NCBI GenBank assembly: GCA_034007705.1
Contig: JAVEQK010000005.1
Location: 62,001 to 126,000, forward strand
Reading direction: 5' to 3'
Length of the DNA: 64,000 bases
Origin: UBA10518 sp022837185
Lineage (GTDB): Bacteria; Desulfobacterota; Desulfobulbia; Desulfobulbales; Desulfobulbaceae
Position numbers and translations under genes: made by a program. The stretch's first letter is position 1; every line of letters begins with the position of its first letter. The notes below the pieces were generated by a model that was given only the letters and a program-made list of their open reading frames with translations, searched no databases and had not been told where the DNA came from. Positions 25,896-35,398 of this stretch are shown here, piece after piece.

Positions 25896-27146
25896 TTATG
25901 ATGCGCTGGTCATATCGGGATAGAGCGGCAGCCGGGCGCACAATTCCTTCACTTCACTTCTGACCTTTGCTATCTCTTCCGGCGTCCTGAAGCGTATGAC
26001 CCGGTTGATCCAATCGCCGATCTGCTTCATCTCCCTCTCCTTCAGACCCCGGGTCGTGACCGATGGAGTGCCGATACGGATGCCGCCGGTGACGAAGCGG
26101 GACTGTTTGTCAAAGGGGATGGCATTTTTGTTGAGGGTAAGCCCGGCCTGCTCCAGAAACTCTTCGGCCTCTTTGCCGGTTATATCCTTGTTGTTCAGGT
26201 CAACCAGCAGCAAATGGTTATCCGTGCCCCCGGAAACGATCCGGAACCCGTCTTTCCGCAGCTGGTCCGCCAGCACGGCAGCGTTTTTCACAACCTGCTG
26301 TTGGTAGGCGCGAAAATCCTCCTGCATCGCCTCCTTGAAACCAACGGCCTTGGCGGCGATGACATGGACCAGGGGCCCCCCCTGAATGCCGGGGAATATT
26401 TTGGAATCGAGCATTTTCGCGTATTTTTCCCTGGCCAGGATCAGTCCGCCGCGAGGGCCGCGCAAGGTCTTGTGGGTGGTTGAGGTGACAAAATCGGCAT
26501 GAGGGATGGGGGAGGGATGCACGCCGGCCGCCACCAAACCGGCAATATGGGCCATGTCGACCATGAGATAGGCCCCGATTTCATCGGCGATGCGGCCGAA
26601 CGCTTCAAAATCGATGAACCGCGGATAGGCGCTGGCCCCGGCAACGATCATTTTCGGTTTGTTCTCGAACGCAATGCGGGCAACGCTTTCCATATCGATC
26701 ACTTCCGATGATCGCTCGACCCCGTAGGAGATAAAATTGAAAAGCTGGCCGGAAAAATTCACCGCGCTGCCATGGGTGAGATGGCCGCCGTGGGCCAGAT
26801 CCATGCCCAGGACCTTGTCGCCGGGTTTGAGAGTGGCAAAGTAGACGGCCATGTTGGCCTGGCTGCCGGAATGGGGCTGAACATTGGCATATTCGGCGCC
26901 GAAAAGCTCGCGGGCCCTGTCGATGGCAAGGGTTTCCACTTCATCGGCATAATCGCAGCCGCCGTAGTATCGGCGATGGGGATAGCCTTCGGCGTATTTA
27001 TTGGTAAAGATCGACCCCTGGGCTTCGAGTACGGCGGACGAGGCGATATTTTCCGAGGCGATCAGTTCGAGCTGGCTGGTCTGCCGTTCAAGCTCCAGCC
27101 TGATCAGTTTGTATATATCAGGATCCGTTTTTTCCAAAGGCGTCAT
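25896..27146 (-). CDS. glyA: Serine hydroxymethyltransferase
   Basis: PLP enzyme converting serine and tetrahydrofolate to glycine and 5,10-methylene-THF. The PLP lysine is in TSTTHKTLRGPRGG. YAEGYPHRRYYGGCDYADEVE and VDMAHIAGLVAAG are family marks. 416 residues, typical. GAAGGAAG lies before the start. It opens the glyA-nrdR-ribD run and is separated from rpiB by an intrinsic terminator. Confidence 0.96.
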   Translation of the reverse strand: MTPLEKTDPDIYKLIRLELERQTSQLELIASENIASSAVLEAQGSIFTNKYAEGYPHRRYYGGCDYADEVETLAIDRARELFGAEYANVQPHSGSQANMAVYFATLKPGDKVLGMDLAHGGHLTHGSAVNFSGQLFNFISYGVERSSEVIDMESVARIAFENKPKMIVAGASAYPRFIDFEAFGRIADEIGAYLMVDMAHIAGLVAAGVHPSPIPHADFVTSTTHKTLRGPRGGLILAREKYAKMLDSKIFPGIQGGPLVHVIAAKAVGFKEAMQEDFRAYQQQVVKNAAVLADQLRKDGFRIVSGGTDNHLLLVDLNNKDITGKEAEEFLEQAGLTLNKNAIPFDKQSRFVTGGIRIGTPSVTTRGLKEREMKQIGDWINRVIRFRTPEEIAKVRSEVKELCARLPLYPDMTSAS

Positions 27147-27211
27147 GCTGTGCTTCCTTCACATAAAGTGGGATGAACAACCGGCAGGATCGGCAGCCCG
27201 GCAGGTGCGAC

Positions 27212-27248
27212 AAAAAAACCGGTAATCCATTTATACAGGGCTACCGGT
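27212..27248 (-). terminator. Rho-independent terminator after rpiB (end of the lipid operon)
   Basis: On the minus strand ACCGGTA (27242-27248) pairs perfectly with TACCGGT (27218-27224) across a 17-base loop, followed by seven T. It lies about 40 bases after the rpiB stop and closes the yceD-to-rpiB unit. Confidence 0.75.
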
Positions 27249-27285
27249 CACCATGCAAGGATCGCGTGGTATTTTGCGGGAAATT

Positions 27286-27711
27286 TCAGCTCAGCTTGGC
27301 AAGACGGCGTTGATGCCTGCCGCCGGCAAATTCCGTGGCCACCCAGACCCTGACTATATCCAGGGCGATTTCCGGACCGACAACCCGGCCTCCTAAACAC
27401 AGGACATTGGCGTCGTTGTGTTCCCGGCTCATCCGTGCCGTGTAGGATTCATGGCAGAGGGCGGCCCGGATGTCCCGATGCCGATTGGCCGCTATGGACA
27501 TGCCGATCCCGGTGCCGCAGACCAGAATGCCCCGCTCACAGCTCCCGTTGCGGACAAGTTCGCATACCGTATCGGCAAAATCGGGATAATCGACCGATTC
27601 TCCGGAATGGCAACCGGCGTCCCGCACTTCATGTCCCTGTTCCCGGAGATAACCGGCAATCAGCCGTTTCAGTTCCAATCCGCCGTGATCGCTGCCGACC
27701 GAGATGTTCAC
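27286..27711 (-). CDS. rpiB: Ribose 5-phosphate isomerase B
   Basis: 141 residues, RpiB/LacAB family. Active-site residues visible: DHGG near the N-terminus, CGTGIGMSIAANR with the catalytic Cys, and HESYTARMSREHNDAN. Interconverts ribose 5-phosphate and ribulose 5-phosphate. It is the last gene of the fatty-acid operon, 19 bases after fabF, followed by a terminator; the same fabF-rpiB adjacency is common in related genomes. Confidence 0.95.
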   Translation of the reverse strand: MNISVGSDHGGLELKRLIAGYLREQGHEVRDAGCHSGESVDYPDFADTVCELVRNGSCERGILVCGTGIGMSIAANRHRDIRAALCHESYTARMSREHNDANVLCLGGRVVGPEIALDIVRVWVATEFAGGRHQRRLAKLS

Positions 27712-27730
27712 GCACTCCTCCCCGCGGACA

Positions 27731-28972
27731 TTACTCCGCGAACCGTTTCATGATAATGACGCCGTTGGTCCCTCCGAAGCCGAAGGAGTTCGACATGGCG
27801 GCGTTGATCCTCTTCTCCCGGGCCGTATTCGGCACATAGTCCAGATCACAGTCAGGGTCGGGATTGTCCAGGTTTACCGTCGGGGGAATGATGCCGTGGT
27901 GCAGGGTCAGGGCGGTAAAGGCCGCTTCTATCCCCCCTGCTCCGCCAAGCATGTGCCCGGTCATGGATTTTGTCGAACTGATGCAGAGCCTGTAGGCATG
28001 TTCCCTGAAGACGGTCTTGATGGCCAGAGTCTCGCATTTATCGTTGAGCGGCGTCGAGGTGCCGTGGGCGTTGATATAATCGATGTCCTCGGGATTCATG
28101 CCCGCATCCTGCAGGGCCCTTTGCATGCATCTGGCGCCGCCCTCCCCGTTTTCCGGCGGGGCCGCGATGTGATACGCATCGCTGGACTGGCCGTAGCCGG
28201 CCATTTCCGCGTATATGACCGCGCCGCGCCTGAGCGCGTGCTCAAGCTCTTCAAGGATGATGATGCCGGAGCCTTCGGCAATGATAAAACCGTCCCGGTC
28301 CCGGTCAAAGGGGCGTGACGCCCTCCGGGGGTCGTCATTCCGGGTCGACAGAGCCTTCATTGCCGCGAAGCCTCCCACCGCGAGGGGGCAGATAACCGAC
28401 TCGGTTCCCCCGGTAATGGCCACATCACAATCCCCGTAGGCAATGCTCCTGAACGCTTCGCCGACGGCATGGGTGCCGGCGGCGCATGCCGTCGACAGCG
28501 CCAGGTTCGGCCCCCTGGCATTGAACCGCATGGAAATGTGTCCCGAAGGCATATTGGGAATGATGCGGGGGATCAGGAAGGGGGTAATGCGTTTGGGCCC
28601 TTTTTCCATGTACACTTGATGGTAGTGCTCGATGGTCGACAGCCCGCCGATGCCGCAGCCGGTAATAACGCCGACGCGGTCGGCTTCGGCCGCCGATAAA
28701 GATAAGCCGCTGTCGCCAACGGCCATTTCGGCGGCGGCGATCGCATATTGCACAAACAGGTCCAGGTTTTTGACCTGTTTGGCGTCGAAGTATTTCTCCG
28801 GTTCAAAACCCTTGACTTCCGCGGCAATCCTGGCGGCCTGATCGGAGGCATCAAACCGCGTGATCAGGTCAATGCCCGAACGGCCGTTGACCAGGCTGTC
28901 CCAGGTTGCCTCGGTGTCAGTCCCCAGCGGGGTCACCAGACCGATACCGGTTACGACTACCCTTCGTTTCAC
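27731..28972 (-). CDS. fabF: 3-oxoacyl-ACP synthase II
   Basis: Elongating condensing enzyme. The Cys-His-His triad is in STACAAGTHA, NAHGTSTPLND and KSMTGHMLGGAG. 413 residues, usual size. FabF extends acyl-ACP with malonyl-ACP and controls unsaturated/temperature-linked chains in E. coli. It starts 15 bases after acpP. Start and end match the family well. Confidence 0.96.
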   Translation of the reverse strand: MKRRVVVTGIGLVTPLGTDTEATWDSLVNGRSGIDLITRFDASDQAARIAAEVKGFEPEKYFDAKQVKNLDLFVQYAIAAAEMAVGDSGLSLSAAEADRVGVITGCGIGGLSTIEHYHQVYMEKGPKRITPFLIPRIIPNMPSGHISMRFNARGPNLALSTACAAGTHAVGEAFRSIAYGDCDVAITGGTESVICPLAVGGFAAMKALSTRNDDPRRASRPFDRDRDGFIIAEGSGIIILEELEHALRRGAVIYAEMAGYGQSSDAYHIAAPPENGEGGARCMQRALQDAGMNPEDIDYINAHGTSTPLNDKCETLAIKTVFREHAYRLCISSTKSMTGHMLGGAGGIEAAFTALTLHHGIIPPTVNLDNPDPDCDLDYVPNTAREKRINAAMSNSFGFGGTNGVIIMKRFAE

Positions 28973-28987
28973 TGACGGACTCCGTGC

Positions 28988-29221
28988 TTAACCCTGCAGT
29001 TTCTTGACAAAGTCAATGGCATCCTGCACCGTGGTGATCTTCTCGGCTTCCTCGTCGGGAATCTCCACGTCGAACTCCTCTTCCATGGCCATGATAAGTT
29101 CGACCAGGTCAAGGGAGTCGGCTCCCAGATCGTCCACAAACGAAGCCCCGGGAACAACCTTGTCCTTGTCCACACTCAGCTGCTCCACAATGATGTCAAT
29201 CATTTTGCTTTCAACCGCCAT
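28988..29221 (-). CDS. acpP: Acyl carrier protein
   Basis: 77 residues, acidic. The phosphopantetheine serine lies in DDLGADSLDLVELIMAMEEEF, the classic DSL motif. Carries growing acyl chains as thioesters for the neighbouring fab enzymes and for PlsX. A 153-base gap separates it from fabG upstream, the largest in the operon besides etfB-etfA, so acpP may have extra expression control. Confidence 0.97.
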   Translation of the reverse strand: MAVESKMIDIIVEQLSVDKDKVVPGASFVDDLGADSLDLVELIMAMEEEFDVEIPDEEAEKITTVQDAIDFVKKLQG

Positions 29222-29374
29222 TTTTTTCTCTCCTCTGAAATTGTCTCTGTTGCTTGTTGTTGTTTGCAGTTCAACCCGGGAAGTGTTTCCCTGTTGTCTT
29301 CATTCTTCCACCATATCATCAAGGCTCCCGACTGTCCGCCTCCCTTCCGGCACGCGGCCCGGGGCCTCCGCCGG

Positions 29375-30124
29375 TCAGCTTCCCATGTACATGCCGCCGT
29401 TGACATGCAGGGTCTGGCCGGTAATATAACCGCTGTCCGGCGAGGCGAGAAAAGCGACGGCGGCGGCGACATCCTCCGGCTGTCCCAGCGTTCCCAGGGG
29501 GATTTGGGCCCGAATGGCCTCCCGGATGTCCTCGGTCAGGCTGCTGGTCATGTCGGTGACAATGTAGCCGGGAGCGACGCAGTTGACCGTAATGCTGCGT
29601 CCGGCCAGTTCCCGGGCCATTGCTCTGGTCATGCCCACCAGCCCGGCCTTGGCCGCGGCATAGTTGACCTGTCCGGCGTTGCCGAGAAAGCCTATCACCG
29701 ACGTCATGTTGATGATCCGGCCCCATCTCTTCTTCATCATCCCTTTCATGGCCGCCTTGCTGCAGGTAAACGCCCCCTTGAGGTTCGTGTCCATGACCTG
29801 GTCCCAATCCGAGGTCTTCATCCTGGCCATCAGACCGTCCCGGGTGATGCCCGCATTGTTGACCAGAATATCCACCGCTTCATGGGCGGCGGCGATATCC
29901 TTCATCCCGCTCTCCACCGCGGCCGGATCGGCGACATCGAAAGGGGCGAGAAAGGCCGTTCCCCCTTCCCCGCGAATACGGTTCAGGGTATCCTCGGCGG
30001 CGCTGCTGTTGCGCACGTAATTGATGCCGACCACCGCCCCCATGCGGGCGAGCCGCAGGCAAACCTGCTGTCCGATCCCCCTGCCGCCGCCGGTGACAAG
30101 GGCCGTCTTTCCTGTCAGTGTCAT
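29375..30124 (-). CDS. fabG: 3-oxoacyl-ACP reductase
   Basis: Short-chain dehydrogenase reducing 3-oxoacyl-ACP with NADPH. TGGGRGIGQQV is the cofactor loop, NNAGITRDGL the central motif, and YAAAKAGLVGM holds the catalytic Tyr and Lys. 249 residues. Its ATG overlaps the stop of etfA by four bases, so the reductase is translationally coupled to the flavoprotein gene, an unexpected pairing for a fab operon. Confidence 0.95.
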   Translation of the reverse strand: MTLTGKTALVTGGGRGIGQQVCLRLARMGAVVGINYVRNSSAAEDTLNRIRGEGGTAFLAPFDVADPAAVESGMKDIAAAHEAVDILVNNAGITRDGLMARMKTSDWDQVMDTNLKGAFTCSKAAMKGMMKKRWGRIINMTSVIGFLGNAGQVNYAAAKAGLVGMTRAMARELAGRSITVNCVAPGYIVTDMTSSLTEDIREAIRAQIPLGTLGQPEDVAAAVAFLASPDSGYITGQTLHVNGGMYMGS

Positions 30125-31314
30125 TTTCCCCGATTCTCCCTGATTCGCCGGGTCAGCAGCGGCACGATCTCAAAAAGATCGCCCACCAGGCTGTAGGTCG
30201 CAATATCGAGAATAGGGGCATTCTCGTCCTTGTTGATCGCGACGATGGTTTTTGCCGACTGCATGCCCACCGTATGTTGAATAGCCCCGGAAATGCCGCA
30301 GGCAATATAGAGCTTGGGGCAGACCGTCTTGCCGGTCTGGCCGACCTGGTGCGGATAGGATATCCAGCCCGAATCAACCGCCGCCCTGGAGGCCGCGACG
30401 GCACCGCCCAGTTCCTCGGCCAGCCCGCGGATCAGTTCAAATCCCTTTTCACTGGCAAGGCCGCGGCCGCCGGCGACGAGGATCTCAACCTCCTGGATGT
30501 TGACATTATCCTGCTCGCTGCGGACCGATTCAAGAACCTCGACCCGGGAGCGGTAGACCCCGTCGTCAAGTTCGACGAGGATCACCTCGCCGGGGCGGGC
30601 GGGGTCCGGCTCCGGCGGTGCCATGACTTTCGGCCGGACCGTGGCCATCTGCGGCCTGGAATTGGGGCAGACAATGGTCGCCATGATGTTGCCGCCGAAG
30701 GCCGGTCTGGTCTGGAGCAGCATCCCGTCCTCGGAACGGATGGACAACTGGGTGCAGTCCGCGGTCAGCCCGGCATTGAGGGCATTGGCCACCTGGGGGA
30801 TGAAGGACCTGCCGATGGCGGTCGCGCCCGCCAGCACCACCTCGGGGCGCCGGGCGCGAATCAACTCCTCAAGGACCCTGCCGTAGACGTCTTCACGGAA
30901 ATGCTCCAGCTCCGGATTATCGACCACATACACAAGGTCGGCGCCGGAAGCGATCAATGGGCCGGCGGCTTCCTCCACTCCGGACCCCATCAGAACCGCA
31001 CTCAGCGGAACCCCGCGCTGCTCGGCAAGTGTTCGGCCGATTCCCAGCAGTTCAAAGGATACCGGGGCGATTTCGCCATGGCGGAATTCGGCGACCACCC
31101 ATATGCCGGACCATTCACCAAGTTCGACGCCGGTCTCCTTTGCAGCCCCCTCGATATGCAGGGCCCCGGGTTCGCAGGTTTCAACGCAGGCGCCGCACAG
31201 GGTGCAGGTGTCGTGCACCACCGCGCAGCCGTCCTCGACCGAAATGGCGCCAAAGGCGCAGTTTTCCTCACAGACTCCGCAGCCTATGCATTTTTCCTTA
31301 TCAACGATGAGCAT
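30121..31314 (-). CDS. etfA: Electron transfer flavoprotein alpha subunit with N-terminal 2x[4Fe-4S] ferredoxin domain
   Basis: 397 residues. The first 55 residues are a two-cluster ferredoxin: Cys9, 12, 15, 19 and Cys37, 40, 43, 47. Then the ETF alpha domain I (about 70-250) and the FAD-binding domain (about 265-390) with GRGLASEKGFELI, SRAAVDSGWISYPHQVGQTG and ACGISGAIQH. EtfA proteins with this ferredoxin extension occur in known or proposed electron-bifurcating complexes such as caffeyl-CoA reductase and lactate dehydrogenase of acetogens. Here it partners EtfB and the acyl-CoA dehydrogenase next door. Stop overlaps fabG. Confidence 0.93.
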   Translation of the reverse strand: MLIVDKEKCIGCGVCEENCAFGAISVEDGCAVVHDTCTLCGACVETCEPGALHIEGAAKETGVELGEWSGIWVVAEFRHGEIAPVSFELLGIGRTLAEQRGVPLSAVLMGSGVEEAAGPLIASGADLVYVVDNPELEHFREDVYGRVLEELIRARRPEVVLAGATAIGRSFIPQVANALNAGLTADCTQLSIRSEDGMLLQTRPAFGGNIMATIVCPNSRPQMATVRPKVMAPPEPDPARPGEVILVELDDGVYRSRVEVLESVRSEQDNVNIQEVEILVAGGRGLASEKGFELIRGLAEELGGAVAASRAAVDSGWISYPHQVGQTGKTVCPKLYIACGISGAIQHTVGMQSAKTIVAINKDENAPILDIATYSLVGDLFEIVPLLTRRIRENRGK

Positions 31315-31415
31315 GAAGTGTTTCCTGAGAGATCTCCCGATCGCCTGGTGCGATCATCTTTTACCTGCATCCGGGCCGGTGCGGCAGGGGCGGCGGCAAC
31401 GGCCGCCCTTCGGGC

Positions 31416-32195
31416 CTACAGGTAGGCCTTCAGCCGCTCGACGAGCTGCTCGATCTGCTCCTCAACGGTCCCGGTAAATACCGTACGATTCCCGCGCGGG
31501 GGAGGCGTAAACACGCTGACGACCTGGGTCGGAGAGCCGGCAAGCCCGATGCACTCCTTTTCCGCCCCGATATCGGCCGCGGTCAGCACCTTGATTTCGG
31601 CCTTTTTCGCTTTCATCTTGCCCCGCAGGGAGGGAACCCGCGGTTCATTGATATTCTTGACCACGGTCAGCAGGGCCGGCAGGGGCAGCCGGACAACATC
31701 GAAGCCGTCGTCCATCATGCGCTCCACTACCATCTCTCCGCCGGCCAGGGATCTGATTTTCTGCACGCAGGTGACGTACGGCCGATCAAGCTGACAGGCA
31801 AGCCCCGGACCGACCTGGGCGGTATCCCCGTCGATGGCCTGCTTGCCGCACAAAACCAGGTCAAAGCTGCCGAGGGAGGTAATCGCCCTGGCCAGGGTAT
31901 AGGACGTTGCCCAGGTGTCTGCACCGGCAAAGGCCCTGTCGGAGATCAGCACTCCTTCGTCGGCTCCGCAGGAAATGGCCTCCCTCAGGACGGCTTCGGC
32001 CTGGGGCGGGCCCATGGAAATGGCGGTGACCGTCCCCCCGGCTTCTTCCTTGATGCGGACAGCCTCTTCCAGCGCATGCCGGTCGAACGGGTTCATGATG
32101 GATGCCACCCCTTCCCGGGCCATGGTGTTGGTCTTCGGATCAAGCCGGACATCCTTGGTGTCGGGGACCTGTTTGATACAAACTATGATGTTCAT
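31416..32195 (-). CDS. etfB: Electron transfer flavoprotein beta subunit
   Basis: 259 residues. Starts MNIIVCIKQVPDTKDVRLDP; contains the VLCGKQAIDGDTAQVGPGLA motif for nucleotide binding and the LPALLTVVKNINEPRVPSLRGKMKAKK loop (read in pieces) that docks on the dehydrogenase. In bifurcating ETFs the second FAD sits in this subunit; which cofactor (AMP or FAD) binds here cannot be read with certainty. It is 24 bases after the dehydrogenase and 101 before etfA. Confidence 0.93.
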   Translation of the reverse strand: MNIIVCIKQVPDTKDVRLDPKTNTMAREGVASIMNPFDRHALEEAVRIKEEAGGTVTAISMGPPQAEAVLREAISCGADEGVLISDRAFAGADTWATSYTLARAITSLGSFDLVLCGKQAIDGDTAQVGPGLACQLDRPYVTCVQKIRSLAGGEMVVERMMDDGFDVVRLPLPALLTVVKNINEPRVPSLRGKMKAKKAEIKVLTAADIGAEKECIGLAGSPTQVVSVFTPPPRGNRTVFTGTVEEQIEQLVERLKAYL

Positions 32196-32219
32196 TCTCT
32201 GGCGCTTCGTTTTCAGAAG

Positions 32220-33377
32220 TTAAATGGTGTATTCCCTGTTCAGCTCCTGGCCGACCACATTGCGCTGGATCTGGTTGGTCCCTTCATAGATCTGCAGAAT
32301 CTTGGCGTCGCGCATCATCTTTTCCACCGGATACTCTTTCATGTAGCCGTAGCCGCCGAGGACCTGGACCGCGTCCGTGGTCACCTTCATGGCCATGTCG
32401 GTGGCAAAGACCTTGCACATCGATGAAGCTTTGCTCATGTTCCTGGGGTTGTTGTCGATATGACGGGCGGCCGCATAGACCAGGGCCCTGGCCGCCTCAA
32501 GCTGAATGGCCATGTCGGCCAGCATGTGCTGGACGGCCTGGAACGAAATGATCGGCTTGCCGAACTGGATACGCTGCTTGGCATAGGTTACAGCTTCGTC
32601 GAGGGCCGCCTGGGCCAGGCCGACGCCCAGGGAGGCGATCCCCGGCCGCGACACATCCAGGGTCTTCATGACCGTGATGAAGCCCGTTCCCTGCCGGCCC
32701 ACCAGCCGGTCCCTGGGAATGCGGCAGTCATTCATTATCAGCTCCCGGGTGGCGGAGGCGCGGATCCCCATTTTGTTTTCCTTCTTGCCGTAGGAAAAAC
32801 CGGGATCGCCGTCTTCAACGATAAAAATGGACGCCCCGCGGGCACCCTTGGAGGGGTCGGTGATGGCGACGATGGAGTAGATCTGCGATTCCCCGCCGTT
32901 GGTGATCCACTGCTTGGTGCCGTTCAGCACCCATTCATCGCCGTCCAGCACCGCCGTGGTCTGCACCCCGGAGGCGTCACTGCCGGCGTTGGCCTCGGTC
33001 AGGCCGAATGCCGCCCATTTTCTGCCCGCGGCGATGTCGGGCATGTACTTTTCCTTCATTGATTCGCTGCCGGCGATGAGCACCGGAAAAATACCCAGGG
33101 CGCTGGCCGCGTAACTGGTGGCGACGCCGACGCAGCCGCGGGCCAACTGCTCCAGGGCCAGCACGATCTCGAAGCAGCCGCCGCCGAAACCGCCGTACTG
33201 CTCGGGTACGAATATGCCAAACAGGTCGGCCCTGGCCATGTCCTGAAGAATATCGGTCGGGAACTCGTTCTTTTCGTCGAGTTCGGCCCGCCTGGGGAGG
33301 ATCTTTTCATCGGCGATCTCCCGGGCGGTGTCCACGATCATCTGTTGTTCTTCCGTTAACAAGTAATCCAAGGTCAT
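32220..33377 (-). CDS. Acyl-CoA dehydrogenase
   Basis: 385 residues, short-chain ACAD family. FAD and substrate regions: FGLTEANAGSDASGVQTTA, WITNGGE, and the catalytic base Glu365 in QIYEGTNQIQR, the position used by butyryl-CoA dehydrogenases. Forms trans-2-enoyl-CoA, or reduces it when driven by a bifurcating ETF. Six bases after fabH and followed by etfB/etfA, it is embedded in the fatty-acid synthesis operon. Best guess: an enoyl thioester reductase for this operon or a beta-oxidation/butyrate-type enzyme; direction not provable here. Confidence 0.93.
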   Translation of the reverse strand: MTLDYLLTEEQQMIVDTAREIADEKILPRRAELDEKNEFPTDILQDMARADLFGIFVPEQYGGFGGGCFEIVLALEQLARGCVGVATSYAASALGIFPVLIAGSESMKEKYMPDIAAGRKWAAFGLTEANAGSDASGVQTTAVLDGDEWVLNGTKQWITNGGESQIYSIVAITDPSKGARGASIFIVEDGDPGFSYGKKENKMGIRASATRELIMNDCRIPRDRLVGRQGTGFITVMKTLDVSRPGIASLGVGLAQAALDEAVTYAKQRIQFGKPIISFQAVQHMLADMAIQLEAARALVYAAARHIDNNPRNMSKASSMCKVFATDMAMKVTTDAVQVLGGYGYMKEYPVEKMMRDAKILQIYEGTNQIQRNVVGQELNREYTI

Positions 33378-33383
33378 CTCCCC

Positions 33384-34361
33384 TTACCATTGCATGAGCA
33401 TTGATCCCCAGGTAAATCCGCCGCCGAAGGAACAGAACAGGAGCAGATCTCCGCGCCGCAGTATTCCCTCTCTGTTCGCTTCGTCGAGGGAAATGGGAAT
33501 ACTTGCAGCCGACGTATTACCATATTTATCCACGTTAATATAGACCTTTTCCCGTGGAACGCCGAGACGTTCCATGAGCTTGTTCAATATGCGGATATTG
33601 GCCTGATGGGGTATCATCAGGCTGATGTCGCTGATTGTCACGCCGTTTCTGTCCAGCAGTTCGACAACCGCTTCCTCCATGGCCTTGACTGCATACTTGA
33701 AGACGTCCCGGCCGATCATCTGGATATAGCAGCCGTTATGATCATTCTGGACAAGATCGGGGTTGAGGCTTGCCGGCCCGTGCATGTACAGCAGATTCCA
33801 CAATCTGCCGTCGGAGCGGAGAATGGCGTCGACCACGCCCCGGCTCCCCTCGCGGGAGGACATCACGCAGGCCCCGGCGCCGTCGCCGAAAAGTATGCAC
33901 GTGTTGCGATCCTGCCAGTTGACCCGGGCGGAGAGGGTTTCCGATCCGATCAGCAGTATTTTCATGTCCGGCCGGCTGACCACATACCTGTCGGCCAGAT
34001 CCAGACCGTACAGAAAACCGGTGCAGGCGGCATTGATGTCGTAGGCATGAGCGTTGTCGGCGCCGATCTCCGCCTGGACGAAACAGGCGCTGGAGGGCAT
34101 CATCATATGCGCCGTCATGGTGGCCACCACCAGCAGATCGATCTCTTCCGCCTTCAGGCCGGCCATGTCCAGCGCCTTGCGCGCCGCCCCGGCGGCTATC
34201 CGGTAGTTTTCCTCTCCCCTGCCGGCTATGCGCCGTGTATGAATGCCCGTCCTGGTCGTTATCCATTCATCGGACGTATTGACCATTTTTTCCAGGTCGG
34301 AATTCGTCAGCCGCCTTTGCGGAAGGTATGAGCCGGTTCCAAGTATCGAGGCATGTTTCAT
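33384..34361 (-). CDS. fabH: 3-oxoacyl-ACP synthase III
   Basis: Initiating condensing enzyme joining acetyl-CoA (or branched acyl-CoA) to malonyl-ACP. Triad Cys in NAACTGFLYGL, His in LMIPHQANIRI, Asn in KYGNTSAASIPI. 325 residues. 21 bases after plsX and 6 before the dehydrogenase, so the acyl-CoA pool used for initiation and the dehydrogenase are expressed together. Confidence 0.96.
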   Translation of the reverse strand: MKHASILGTGSYLPQRRLTNSDLEKMVNTSDEWITTRTGIHTRRIAGRGEENYRIAAGAARKALDMAGLKAEEIDLLVVATMTAHMMMPSSACFVQAEIGADNAHAYDINAACTGFLYGLDLADRYVVSRPDMKILLIGSETLSARVNWQDRNTCILFGDGAGACVMSSREGSRGVVDAILRSDGRLWNLLYMHGPASLNPDLVQNDHNGCYIQMIGRDVFKYAVKAMEEAVVELLDRNGVTISDISLMIPHQANIRILNKLMERLGVPREKVYINVDKYGNTSAASIPISLDEANREGILRRGDLLLFCSFGGGFTWGSMLMQW

Positions 34362-34382
34362 CTTGTTTTACCGGGCAGCGGC

Positions 34383-35390
34383 TCAGACGGTCTGTTCTTC
34401 CAGAGCCTGGATGATGGACTCGTTGACTTTGTTGCGCACCATATTCGCGGCAACGACTATGGCGTTCTTGATGGCGACGGAATTGGATTTACCGTGACTG
34501 ACGATGCCGGTGCCGTTGATGCCCAGCAGAGGGGCCCCGCCATATTCAGCGTAATCAACCCTTTTGCGGAAATTGTTGAACGCATGGCGAATGAGCAGAT
34601 AGCCAAGCTTGGCACGCACTGACTTTTCGATTTCGCTTCTGAGCATCTGCATGGCGGCATCGGCGAGCCCTTCACTGACCTTGAGCGAGACGTTGCCGAC
34701 AAAGCCGTCACAGACGATCACGTCAACATTGCCCTGATAGACATCCCGCCCTTCCACATTGCCGATGAAATGCAACTTGCTCGCTCCCAGCAGCTCGTGG
34801 GCCTCTTTGACCAGTGTATTGCCTTTGCCCGCCTCCTCGCCGATGCTGAGCAAGCCGACCCGCGGCCGGTCAAGCTTCAAAATCTTGCTGATGCATGACG
34901 ACGCCATGATGGCGAACTGGAAAAGATGCTGGGGCCGGCAATCCACATTGGCGCCGAGATCCATGATCATGACGGGATTCTTCAGAGTCGGAAAAAGACT
35001 GGCGATGCCCGGCCGGGACACGCCCTTCAGCCGGCCCAGCTTCTTTATGGCTGAGGCCATGGTTGCCCCGGAATTTCCAGCCGAGACAACGGCGTCCGCC
35101 ATACCCGCCTTGACAAGTTCGAAGCCGACCATGATGGTTGAGTTTTTTTTCCTTCGTACCGCATCAACCGGAGTCTCATGCATGGTTATGGTCTCGGGTG
35201 CGTGTTCGATGTGCAGCCGTCGTCCAATATCATCGCTCATCCCAAGGGTGGCGAGCTGCCGGGTCAGGAAGTCTGAGGGCCCAAGCAGGATAATCTCGAA
35301 ATCCTTGTTGCCGCGCAGAGCCGATAGAGCGCCCTCGATGATCAGTTCGGGCCCGCAGTCACCGCCCATGGCATCCAGAGCTATGCGCAC
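34383..35390 (-). CDS. plsX: Phosphate acyltransferase PlsX
   Basis: Converts acyl-ACP to acyl-phosphate for phospholipid synthesis. Starts MRIALDAMGGDCGPELIIEGA, with SAGNSGATMASAI and ICDGFVGNVSLKVSEG-like motifs (VCDGFVGNV). 335 residues. Classic rpmF-plsX-fabH order; the gap to rpmF is eight bases. Confidence 0.96.
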   Translation of the reverse strand: MRIALDAMGGDCGPELIIEGALSALRGNKDFEIILLGPSDFLTRQLATLGMSDDIGRRLHIEHAPETITMHETPVDAVRRKKNSTIMVGFELVKAGMADAVVSAGNSGATMASAIKKLGRLKGVSRPGIASLFPTLKNPVMIMDLGANVDCRPQHLFQFAIMASSCISKILKLDRPRVGLLSIGEEAGKGNTLVKEAHELLGASKLHFIGNVEGRDVYQGNVDVIVCDGFVGNVSLKVSEGLADAAMQMLRSEIEKSVRAKLGYLLIRHAFNNFRKRVDYAEYGGAPLLGINGTGIVSHGKSNSVAIKNAIVVAANMVRNKVNESIIQALEEQTV

Positions 35391-35398
35391 GTTCCTTC

